Below, piece after piece: positions 32,833 through 40,225 of a stretch of 64,000 nt of DNA (within the stretch, counting starts at the first letter, position 1; each line of letters begins with the position of its first letter). Under the pieces are notes generated by a model. The model did not search any database and was not told where the DNA came from. It was given only the letters and a program-made list of their open reading frames with translations. Position numbers and translations under genes: made by a program. The DNA lies in the NCBI RefSeq assembly GCF_014873495.1, contig NZ_JADBGF010000001.1, positions 5,332,001-5,396,000 on the forward strand. The letters run 5' to 3'. The DNA comes from Streptomyces stelliscabiei. Its GTDB lineage: Bacteria; Actinomycetota; Actinomycetes; Streptomycetales; Streptomycetaceae.

Positions 32833-33799
32833 TGGCGACGACTACCGCGTGGTCGTCGGCGAGGAGTCCTTCGACTGGCGGGAGCTGGCGGACGCCGATC
32901 TGCCCGAGGCCCTCGGCATGCTCGCGAAGTTATTGGAGCCCCTGGCCGACGGCCGCAAAGCGGCGTTCATGAACGCCGCGTACGACGTGGAGTGCCGGCC
33001 CTCGGTCTCGCTGATCGACGCCCTGTACTCGCCCGACGGCGGGCTGCCCCGTGACGTGCGGGCCCGCCTGCAGACGCTGCTGGGCAAGTGCAAGCGCCTG
33101 GATCCCGACGAGGCGGACCTGCCCCAGCCCGTCCGGGTGGCCGACGGACCCTGGCGCGAGCCGTCCTGGGGCACCGCACACGCCCTGGCCAGAGCGGCGG
33201 AAGGCCGCGCGATGTCCTGTCTCCTGGCGCCGTACGCCGAGGAACCCGACTGGCCGTCCGGATGGGTCACCTTCACCCGGACGACGGAGACGGGCCAGGA
33301 CGAGGTGAAGGCACACGTCCTGCGCTCACCGAAGGACGCGCCGGACTTCTGGCGAGGCGTGTTCACCCACGAACCCGTTTCGGCCGAGCACTTCTTCACC
33401 CTCACTGAGGACGCCTTTCCCCGGCTGCTCTTCGCGGAGACTCTGCGTCTGCACCACTTCAAGGGCTCCTACGCCGAGGTCCTGCCCTGGCTGGTGAAGC
33501 TGCTCGGTGCGCTCAACGACCACTTCGCCCGGACCCTGGCCGACTGTTGCGGCGACCAGAACCAGGTCATGGCCAGATTCTCCGCCCTGGGCCTGGACAT
33601 TTCCCCCGAGAGCTCGAACACGAAGAAGAACGCGAAGGCGTGGGAGCAGCGCAAGGTGGTCCACGGCGACGCCGTCTACCGCTGCGAGTGGCACGGCAAG
33701 CGCCTGTGGGACCGCGACCGGGTGCACTTCTCCCTGCCGCTCGCCGAGCAGGGCGACCGCGTGCTCATCGGGATCTTCGTGGAGCATCTGGCGACCTGA
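32813..33799 (+). CDS. Unrecognised protein, third gene of the DUF262/ATPase module, with a TTA codon
   Basis: The 328-residue protein starts at the GTG at 32813, with GGGGAGG 7 nt upstream, and overlaps the ATPase gene by 20 bp. No family is recognised. It is soluble and mixed alpha/beta. A conserved-looking C-terminus (YRCEWHGKRLWDRDRVHFSL, then VLIGIFVEHL) has clustered His, Lys, Arg and Asp that could be an active site; this is speculation. Codon 40 (32930-32932) is TTA, one of only two I found in coding frames of the window, so translation should depend on the bldA tRNA. In this context it may be the effector. Confidence 0.75.
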   Translation: MPDAAGDGDDYRVVVGEESFDWRELADADLPEALGMLAKLLEPLADGRKAAFMNAAYDVECRPSVSLIDALYSPDGGLPRDVRARLQTLLGKCKRLDPDEADLPQPVRVADGPWREPSWGTAHALARAAEGRAMSCLLAPYAEEPDWPSGWVTFTRTTETGQDEVKAHVLRSPKDAPDFWRGVFTHEPVSAEHFFTLTEDAFPRLLFAETLRLHHFKGSYAEVLPWLVKLLGALNDHFARTLADCCGDQNQVMARFSALGLDISPESSNTKKNAKAWEQRKVVHGDAVYRCEWHGKRLWDRDRVHFSLPLAEQGDRVLIGIFVEHLAT

Positions 33800-33808
33800 C
33801 GAGTCGTC

Positions 33809-34300
33809 TCAGTCGTCCCGCTCCTTCTCCGCCAGGTTGATCACGCACACCGTGACGGCGATGAGCAGCGCCGGGTCCGCGTCGTCGCGTACGACGTCGA
33901 GGCCGTAGGTCTCGCGGACCCGCAGCCATCTGCGGGAGATGTGGGCGAGGAGTTCGCCGTCGTACTCGACCACGAACTCACGGTCGAGGATCTTGCCGCT
34001 GACGTCGAGTTCGGTGCCGTCCGCCAGGGAGACGCGGTAGTGGTTGCGCAGCAGGGACAGGCGTTTGCGGCGGACGGTGGCGAGGGGCTCGCCGTCCCGT
34101 TCGACGACCATGGTGTCGCGCACGGCGAACATCTTGCGGCGGATGTCGATCAGCACCCGGCCCTGGGTGTCCTTCAGCTCGAAGGTGTCCCGCAGCCGCA
34201 TGGCCTTGCCGTCGACGAGGAAGGCCTTCCGGCCGTGCTCGTCCTCGATCCAGTAGTCGTCACCGATGCCGAGGAGCCGGTCGCGTACGAGGAATCTCAT
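33809..34300 (-). CDS. LURP-one-related (tubby-like fold) protein
   Basis: The 163-residue protein matches the LURP-one-related/DUF567 family: MRFLVRDRLLGIGDDYWIED at the start, GKAMRLRDTFELKDTQGRVL, then alternating strands ending ETYGLDVVRDDADPALLIAV. The fold is a 12-stranded barrel around a central helix; bacterial members have no established activity and may be membrane-tethered lipid-binding proteins. It is convergent with the defence-like module, 9 bp away. Confidence 0.88.
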   Translation of the reverse strand: MRFLVRDRLLGIGDDYWIEDEHGRKAFLVDGKAMRLRDTFELKDTQGRVLIDIRRKMFAVRDTMVVERDGEPLATVRRKRLSLLRNHYRVSLADGTELDVSGKILDREFVVEYDGELLAHISRRWLRVRETYGLDVVRDDADPALLIAVTVCVINLAEKERDD

Positions 34301-34344
34301 GCCTACAGGCGTTCCCCGCGACCCGCCCCGAAACGTCCTGTGTA

Positions 34345-34444
34345 GGCCGAAGGGCCGAGGCCGGCCCCGTTTCCGGCACGGGCGCGCACGGAGGTCCGCG
34401 CCGGAAACGGGGCCTCGGCTGCGGGCGGGCCCAGCCCTTCGGCC
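34345..34444. repeat. Nested inverted repeats between DUF6458 and LURP-one genes
   Basis: Outer arms GGCCGAAGGGC (34345-34355) and GCCCTTCGGCC (34434-34444) enclose inner arms GGCCCCGTTTCCGG (34363-34376) and CCGGAAACGGGGCC (34401-34414), all perfect. The whole could fold as a 100-nt two-tier structure. It follows the DUF6458 gene and may be its terminator. Confidence 0.75.
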
Positions 34445-34540
34445 GGGCGCGGGCCGGTCCGGCTCACGGGGAGCGGGACGGACCGGCCGCCGCCGGGGCC
34501 GACGGGACGGACGGGAGTTGTTGTGACGGAGCCGGCCGTT

Positions 34541-34774
34541 CTAGTAGCCCTGGTAGCCGCCCCGCTGCCGGTCGTCGTCGATCACCGGGGTCGTGGGCGG
34601 TACCACCACCCGCCTGCGCCTGGCGATGCTGCTGAAGGTGGCGACACCGATCAGCCCGACGATCATGAAGATGATGCCGACCAGGTCGAGGTTGACCCCC
34701 TGCATGTCCCAGTCGGTGGCGAACGTGAGGATGGCCCCCACGGCGATCAGGATGATGCACCCGCCCAGGCCCAT
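34541..34774 (-). CDS. DUF6458-type small membrane protein
   Basis: The 77-residue protein starts at an ATG 7 nt after GGAGGG. Two TM helices (CIILIAVGAILTFAT and LVGIIFMIVGLIGVATF) with a short WDMQGVNLD loop are followed by a cytoplasmic Arg-rich stretch and a polar tail ending YQGY. This pattern is common in actinobacteria and annotated as DUF6458; the function is unknown. Confidence 0.85.
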   Translation of the reverse strand: MGLGGCIILIAVGAILTFATDWDMQGVNLDLVGIIFMIVGLIGVATFSSIARRRRVVVPPTTPVIDDDRQRGGYQGY

Positions 34775-34893
34775 GGTGTTCCCTCCAGTGTCCGGTTGGG
34801 TCGGCCGGTCGTTCCGGTCGTTCGGTCCTACCGGTTGACATCGGGTACCCGGACTGGCCCCTCCGTAACAGCCGTTGAGGGCCTGACTGGTGC

Positions 34894-36192
34894 TCAGCCC
34901 TCCAGGAAGGCTGTCAGAGCGTTCGCCAGGAGGTAGGGGTCCTTCGCGCCGCACAGCTCACGGACGCTGTGCATCGAGAGGATGGCGACGCCGATGTCGA
35001 CGGTGCGGATGCCGTGGCGGGCGGCCGTGATGGGGCCGATGGTGGTGCCGCAGGGCATGGAGTTGTTGGAGACGAACGTCTGGAACGGCACACCGGCCTT
35101 CTCGCAGGCGGCGGCGAAGACGGCGCGCCCCGAACCGTCGGTGGCGTAGCGGTTGTTGACGTTGACCTTCAGGATCGGGCCGGCGTCCGCGCGGGGGTGG
35201 TGCGTGGGGTCGTGGCGCTCCGCGTAGTTGGGGTGCACGGCGTGCCCGGTGTCGGAGGAGAGACAGACCGTGCCGGCGAAGGCGCGCGCCCGGTCCTCGT
35301 AGGAGCCGCCGCGCGCGAAGACCGAGCGCTCCAGCACCCCGCCGAGCAGCGGGCCGTCCGCGCCGGTGTCGGACTGGGAGCCGTTCTCCTCGTGGTCGAA
35401 GGCGGCGAGGACGGGGATGTACGGGAGGTCGTCGGCGGCACCGGCGACCGAGACGAGCGCGGCCGTACCGGCGTGCACGGAGAGGAGGTTGTCCATGCGG
35501 GGACCGGCGAGCAGGTCGTTGTCGCGGCCCAGGTACGCGGGGGGCTCGACGGAGTGGGTCATCAGGTCCCAGCCGGTGACCTCGCCGGCGGGGATGCCCG
35601 CCTCCTCCTCCAGGAAGGCGATCAGGTCGCCGTCGCGGACGTCGTCGCCGAGGCCCCAGACGGGCTGGAGGTGACGCTGCTTGTCGAGCTTCAGTCCGTC
35701 GGAGGTGACGTTGCGGTCCAGGTGGATGGCCAGTTGAGGGACGCGGAGAAGGGGTCTGTCGACGTTGACGAGGCGGGTGGTGCCGTCGCGCAGGGAGAGC
35801 CGGCCGGCGAGGCCGAGGTCGCGGTCGAGCCAGGAGTTGAGCAGCGGGCCGCCGTAGATCTCCACGGCGATCTGGCGCCAGCCGTGCGCGCCGCTGTCGG
35901 GGCGGGGTTTGACCCGGAGGTTGGGGGAGTCGGTGTGAGCGCCGACGATGCGGAAGGGGGTGTGGGCGTCGGCGCCCTCCGGCACGTACCAGGCGATGAT
36001 CGCGCCGCCGCGCAGGACGTACTTCCCGCCCAGCGAGCCGTCCCACGCGTCGGTCTCCGAGACCTGCCGGAAGCCGGCCTTCTCCAGCCGCTCCGCGGCG
36101 CTCGCGACCGCGTGGTACGGGGTCGGGCTGCTCGCCAGGAAGGTCATGAGGTCGTCGGTGTGGCCGCGATCGAAGCGTGGGGGTGTGCGCAT
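34894..36192 (-). CDS. M18 family aminopeptidase
   Basis: The 432-residue cytosolic metallopeptidase has VGAHTDSPNLRVKP with the first zinc His, FDHEENGSQSD with the catalytic Glu and bridging ligands, and SSDTGHAVHPNY with further ligands. The closing MHSVRELCGAKDPYLLANAL holds the last zinc-binding His. It forms a dodecameric shell that removes acidic or neutral N-terminal residues. The start at 36192 follows AAGGTGA. Length is normal for the family. Confidence 0.92.
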   Translation of the reverse strand: MRTPPRFDRGHTDDLMTFLASSPTPYHAVASAAERLEKAGFRQVSETDAWDGSLGGKYVLRGGAIIAWYVPEGADAHTPFRIVGAHTDSPNLRVKPRPDSGAHGWRQIAVEIYGGPLLNSWLDRDLGLAGRLSLRDGTTRLVNVDRPLLRVPQLAIHLDRNVTSDGLKLDKQRHLQPVWGLGDDVRDGDLIAFLEEEAGIPAGEVTGWDLMTHSVEPPAYLGRDNDLLAGPRMDNLLSVHAGTAALVSVAGAADDLPYIPVLAAFDHEENGSQSDTGADGPLLGGVLERSVFARGGSYEDRARAFAGTVCLSSDTGHAVHPNYAERHDPTHHPRADAGPILKVNVNNRYATDGSGRAVFAAACEKAGVPFQTFVSNNSMPCGTTIGPITAARHGIRTVDIGVAILSMHSVRELCGAKDPYLLANALTAFLEG

Positions 36193-36213
36193 GGGGTTCA
36201 CCTTAACGACGTA

Positions 36214-36305
36214 CGAGGGCCCGCTCCCGGGGGATGGGAGCGGGCCCTCGTGGTGGGCGTGCGAAGGAGGGGCGCCGGACGGACGGGCAGGGTCCGTCCG
36301 GCGCC
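36214..36305 (-). terminator. Tandem hairpins between the acyl-CoA dehydrogenase and aminopeptidase genes
   Basis: Two perfect hairpins: 14-bp arms 36271-36284 with 36292-36305, and 15-bp arms 36214-36228 with 36236-36250. They follow the acyl-CoA dehydrogenase gene and precede the aminopeptidase start (36192) by only 22 nt, so the second could also act as a leader structure. There are no T-runs. Confidence 0.65.
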
Positions 36306-36425
36306 ACGACCGGGTACGGCCGGGATGCGGCCGGGAGCCACGGGCGGGACACGCCCGCGATCGCACCTGCGATCACGTCCGAGGTGAGGCGGGACGCGGC
36401 AGCGGGTGAGGCCGGCCGGAGTCGC

Positions 36426-38252
36426 CTAGAACGCCGCCTCGTCCAGCTCCATCAGGTCCAGCTCGACACCCTCGGCGATCTTGCGGGCGAGGGTGACGCC
36501 CGGGAGGACGTCGGCCGCGAAGAACTTCGCCGCCGCGATCTTGCCGGTGTAGAAGGCCTTGTCCCTGGCGGAGGCCGTCTCCAGCTTCTCGGCGGCGACG
36601 GCCGCGCCCCGCAGGAGCAGGTAGCCGACGACCACGTCACCGGAGGCGAGGAGCAGGCGGGTGGTGTTGAGGCCCACCTTGTAGATGTTCTTGACGTCCT
36701 GCTCGGTGGCGGCGAGGTCGGTGAGGAGCAGGCCGACGATGGCCTCCAGCTCGACGGCGGCCTTGGCCAGGTGCTCGCGGGCGCCGGACAGCTGCTCGCC
36801 GCCCTCGCCGAGCGCCAGGAACTTCTTGATCTCCTCGGCGAGGGTGTTCAGCGCGGCGCCCTGGTTGCGGACGATCTTCCGGAAGAAGAAGTCCTGGCCC
36901 TGGATCGCGGTGGTGCCCTCGTACAGGGTGTCGATCTTGGCGTCGCGGATGTACTGCTCGATCGGGTACTCCTGCAGGAAGCCGGAGCCGCCGAAGGTCT
37001 GCAGCGACTGGGCGAGCTGCTCGTAGCCCTTCTCGGAGCCGTAGCCCTTGACGATGGGCAGGAGCAGGTCGTTCAGGGCCTCCAGGGCGGAGGCGTCCTC
37101 GCCCGCGGCCTCCTTGACCTGGATCTCGTCCTGGATGGAGGCCGTGTAGAGGACGAGGGCGCGCATGCCCTCCGCGTACGCCTTCTGCGTCATCAGCGAG
37201 CGGCGGACGTCGGGGTGGTGGGTGATGGTGACCTTGGGCGCGGTCTTGTCCATGAAGTTCGCCAGGTCGGTGCCCTGGACGCGCTCCTTGGCGTACTCCA
37301 GCGCGTTGAGGTAGCCCGTCGACAGCGTGGAGATCGCCTTCGTGCCGACCATCATGCGGGCGAACTCGATGATGCGGAACATCTGGCGGATGCCGTCGTG
37401 CTTGTCGCCGATCAGCCAGCCCTTGGCCGGGTGACGGTCGCCGAAGGTCATCTCGCAGGTGTTGGAGGCCTTCAGGCCCATCTTGTGCTCGACGTTGGTG
37501 GCGTAGACGCCGTTGCGCTCGCCCAGCTCGCCGGTCTCGAAGTCGAAGAGGTACTTCGGGACGAGGAAGAGGGACAGGCCCTTGGTGCCGGGGCCGTGGC
37601 CCTCGGGGCGCGCGAGGACGTAGTGGAGGATGTTCTCCTCCATGTCGTGCTCACCGGAGGTGATGAAGCGCTTCACGCCCTCGATGTGCCAGGAGCCGTC
37701 CTCCTGCTGGACCGCCTTGGTGCGCCCGGCGCCGACGTCCGAGCCGGCGTCCGGCTCGGTGAGCACCATGGTGGAGCCCCAGGTCCTGTCGACCGCGATC
37801 TGGGCGATCTTCTTCTGGACGTCGTTGCCCTCGTCGAAGAGGATGCCGGCGAAGGCCGGGCCGGAGGCGTACATCCACACGGCCGGGTTCGAGCCGAGCA
37901 CCAGCTCCGCGTAGGACCAGATCAGGGAGCGGGGGGCGGTGGTGCCGCCGATCTCCTCGGGCAGGCCGAGACGCCAGTACTCGGAGTCCATGAAGGCCTT
38001 GTAGCTGTTCTTGAAGGAGGCCGGTACCGGAGCGGTGTTGGTCTCCGGGTCGAAGACCGGCGGGTTGCGGTCGGCGTCCGTGAAGGACTCCGCCAGCTCG
38101 TTCTCCGCGAGACGGGCCAGCTCCTCCAGGATGCTCTTCGCGGTGTCCGTGTCCATCTCCGCGAACGGGCCGGTGCCGTACAGCTTGTCGCGCCCGAGCA
38201 CCTCGAAGAGGTTGAACTCGATGTCGCGGAGATTCGACTTGTAGTGCCCCAT
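36426..38252 (-). CDS. Acyl-CoA dehydrogenase, large actinobacterial type with extra C-terminal domain
   Basis: The 608-residue flavoenzyme is about 200 residues longer than classical acyl-CoA dehydrogenases, with N- and C-terminal extensions like FadE5 or the methylmercaptopropionyl-CoA dehydrogenase group. VLTEPDAGSDVGAGRTKAV is the FAD/substrate motif, GVKRFITSGEHD follows, and IDTLYEGTTAIQGQDF holds the probable catalytic Glu. QTFGGSGFLQEYPIEQYIRD is the FAD-contact segment. It should oxidise acyl-CoAs at C2-C3; chain preference is not readable. It is monocistronic, with tandem hairpins after it. Confidence 0.92.
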   Translation of the reverse strand: MGHYKSNLRDIEFNLFEVLGRDKLYGTGPFAEMDTDTAKSILEELARLAENELAESFTDADRNPPVFDPETNTAPVPASFKNSYKAFMDSEYWRLGLPEEIGGTTAPRSLIWSYAELVLGSNPAVWMYASGPAFAGILFDEGNDVQKKIAQIAVDRTWGSTMVLTEPDAGSDVGAGRTKAVQQEDGSWHIEGVKRFITSGEHDMEENILHYVLARPEGHGPGTKGLSLFLVPKYLFDFETGELGERNGVYATNVEHKMGLKASNTCEMTFGDRHPAKGWLIGDKHDGIRQMFRIIEFARMMVGTKAISTLSTGYLNALEYAKERVQGTDLANFMDKTAPKVTITHHPDVRRSLMTQKAYAEGMRALVLYTASIQDEIQVKEAAGEDASALEALNDLLLPIVKGYGSEKGYEQLAQSLQTFGGSGFLQEYPIEQYIRDAKIDTLYEGTTAIQGQDFFFRKIVRNQGAALNTLAEEIKKFLALGEGGEQLSGAREHLAKAAVELEAIVGLLLTDLAATEQDVKNIYKVGLNTTRLLLASGDVVVGYLLLRGAAVAAEKLETASARDKAFYTGKIAAAKFFAADVLPGVTLARKIAEGVELDLMELDEAAF

Positions 38253-38401
38253 GGCGACGGCTCCGTAAGAGAGATCGGCGAGGCACTGGCTCCTCGCGCT
38301 AGTTCACGTACCAACAAGTAGCTTCTATGTCGATGATGCTACCCATCGGTAATAAGAAGCAACCCCGAGCGGTCCATCTGTGACTCGTTACGCTTTGCCG
38401 C

Positions 38402-38896
38402 ATGTACGGCTACGACCAGAGCGCCGGCCCCCAGCAGCAGTACGCCCCGCCGCCGCAGCAGCAGATGCCCGGGCAGATGCCCGGCGGCCAGATGGGGGGC
38501 GGATACGGGCAGCAGCCACCGCTGTACCCGGAGCCGTCCCCGCCCTCCCTCGCGGACGCGGTCCGCGCCTTCACCACCGGCCAGCTGGCGGCGGAGGACT
38601 TCCAGCAGGTCTTCGCGACCTCCAAGGTGTACTGCCCGCGCGGCGACAACCCCGGGTTCCTCGCGCTGCACAACACCCAGCAGCCGGTGATCCCGATGTT
38701 CACCTCGCTCAAGGAGCTGCGCCGGTACGCCGGCAAGGAGTCCAAGTACTTCGTGATCACGGGCGCGGAGGTGATCGACCTGCTGCCGACCGGGTACGGC
38801 TTCGTCCTCGACATGGAGGGCGAGCACCGGATGGTGTTCGACGCGAAGGCCGTGGAGCAGATGGTGGAGTTCGCGATGCGGCGGATGTATGGCTAG
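38402..38896 (+). CDS. SseB-like domain protein with Pro/Gln-rich N-terminus
   Basis: The 164-residue protein has about 45 residues rich in Gln, Pro, Gly and Met (possibly disordered), then an SseB-fold domain (about 48-164: LADAVRAFTTGQLAAEDFQQ, VIPMFTSLKELRRYAG, LLPTGYGFVLDMEGEHRMVF). SseB-like proteins in actinobacteria are small and without proven function, sometimes linked to type VII secretion. It is divergent from the acyl-CoA dehydrogenase. Confidence 0.82.
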   Translation: MYGYDQSAGPQQQYAPPPQQQMPGQMPGGQMGGGYGQQPPLYPEPSPPSLADAVRAFTTGQLAAEDFQQVFATSKVYCPRGDNPGFLALHNTQQPVIPMFTSLKELRRYAGKESKYFVITGAEVIDLLPTGYGFVLDMEGEHRMVFDAKAVEQMVEFAMRRMYG

Positions 38897-39253
38897 ACGC
38901 CATTGCTTCGCAGGCGGGTGACTCCGTCGGGCGCGCCGTGATCCGGGTTCGGGGTGGGGGTGCGGTTCGTTGCGGGGTGCGGGGCTGTGGGGGTTGTTCG
39001 CGCGGTTCTCCGCGCCCCCTAGGGGAGCTGGTGCTTGGCCGTGGTGGTTTGCTGAACCGTTTCTTCCGGTCTCTCGACTCCTCTACTGTTCGCCGGTGAC
39101 CCGGATCGTCACCTCGCCGTTGGTCCTCTGGGGCCAACGGCGTTCTGCTGCCCGGGGTCGGGGTTGCGAGGGAATGGGATGAGGTTCGTGCGCTGTTAGG
39201 GCTGGCAGAAAGTTCAACAATCAACTAAAGTGAGCGCACAAGGAGGTACCGAC
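38897..39253. other. Intergenic region with a remnant of a dispersed Streptomyces repeat
   Basis: About 38977-39040 (GGGGCTGTGGGGGTTGTTCG onward, then a CGCGCCCC stretch) resembles an intergenic element I recall from many Streptomyces genomes. There is only one copy in the window, so this rests on memory. The last 40 bp, before AGGAGG at 39241-39246, are A/T-rich and probably contain the pirin promoter. Confidence 0.4.
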
Positions 39254-40225
39254 ATGCCCGCAGTGACCGTCGAGAACCCGCTGACCCTGCCCCGTGTGGC
39301 CGCACCGGCCGACGCGGTGGCCCGCCCGGTGCTCACCGTGACGACCGCGCCCAGTGGTTTCGAGGGCGAGGGTTTCCCGGTCCGCCGTGCGTTCGCCGGG
39401 ATCAACTACCGCCACCTCGACCCGTTCATCATGATGGACCAGATGGGCGAGGTGGACTACGCGCCGGGAGAGCCGAAGGGCACCCCCTGGCACCCGCACC
39501 GCGGCTTCGAGACCGTCACTTACATCATCGACGGGATCTTCGACCACCAGGACAGCCAGGGCGGTGGCGGCACCATCACCAACGGTGACACCCAGTGGAT
39601 GACGGCCGGCTCGGGCCTCCTCCACATCGAGGCGCCGCCGGAGTCCCTCGTCATGTCCGGCGGCCTCTTCCACGGCATCCAGCTGTGGGTGAACCTCCCG
39701 GCCAAGGACAAGATGATGGCCCCGAGGTACCAGGACATCCGCGGCGGCCAGGTCCAGCTGCTCACCACCCCCGACGGCGGCGCGCTCCTGCGCGTCATCG
39801 CCGGTGAGCTGGACGGTCACGAGGGGCCGGGCATCACCCACACCCCGATCACGCTGCTCCACGCGACGGTCGCGCCGGGCGCGGAGATCACCCTGCCGTG
39901 GCGTGAGGACTTCAACGCCCTCGCGTACGTCCTCGCCGGGCGCGGCAGCGTCGGTGCGGACCGGCGCCCGATCCACCTCGGCCAGACGGCCGTCTTCGGT
40001 GCGGGCTCCTCGATCACCTTCCGCGCGGACGAGCAGCAGGACTCCCACGCTCCCGACCTGGAGATCGTCCTCCTCGGCGGACAGCCGATCCGGGAGCCCA
40101 TGGCCCACTACGGCCCGTTCGTCATGAACACCCGCGACGAGCTGCAGCAGGCGGTCGATGACTTCCAGAAGGGGCGGCTGGGCACGATCCCGGCGGTTCA
40201 CGGGATGACCGCCGAGGGGTTGTAG
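39254..40225 (+). CDS. Pirin family protein
   Basis: The 323-residue bicupin starts 7 nt after AGGAGG. The N-terminal cupin has PWHPHRGFETVTYIIDG with metal-binding His-x-His, then FDHQDSQG and LHIEAPPE with the remaining His and Glu ligands. HGIQLWVNLP is the pirin signature. Bacterial pirins can act as iron-dependent quercetinases or metabolic regulators. Its 3' end is overlapped on the other strand by the run-on end of Bro-N copy 2. Confidence 0.92.
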   Translation: MPAVTVENPLTLPRVAAPADAVARPVLTVTTAPSGFEGEGFPVRRAFAGINYRHLDPFIMMDQMGEVDYAPGEPKGTPWHPHRGFETVTYIIDGIFDHQDSQGGGGTITNGDTQWMTAGSGLLHIEAPPESLVMSGGLFHGIQLWVNLPAKDKMMAPRYQDIRGGQVQLLTTPDGGALLRVIAGELDGHEGPGITHTPITLLHATVAPGAEITLPWREDFNALAYVLAGRGSVGADRRPIHLGQTAVFGAGSSITFRADEQQDSHAPDLEIVLLGGQPIREPMAHYGPFVMNTRDELQQAVDDFQKGRLGTIPAVHGMTAEGL

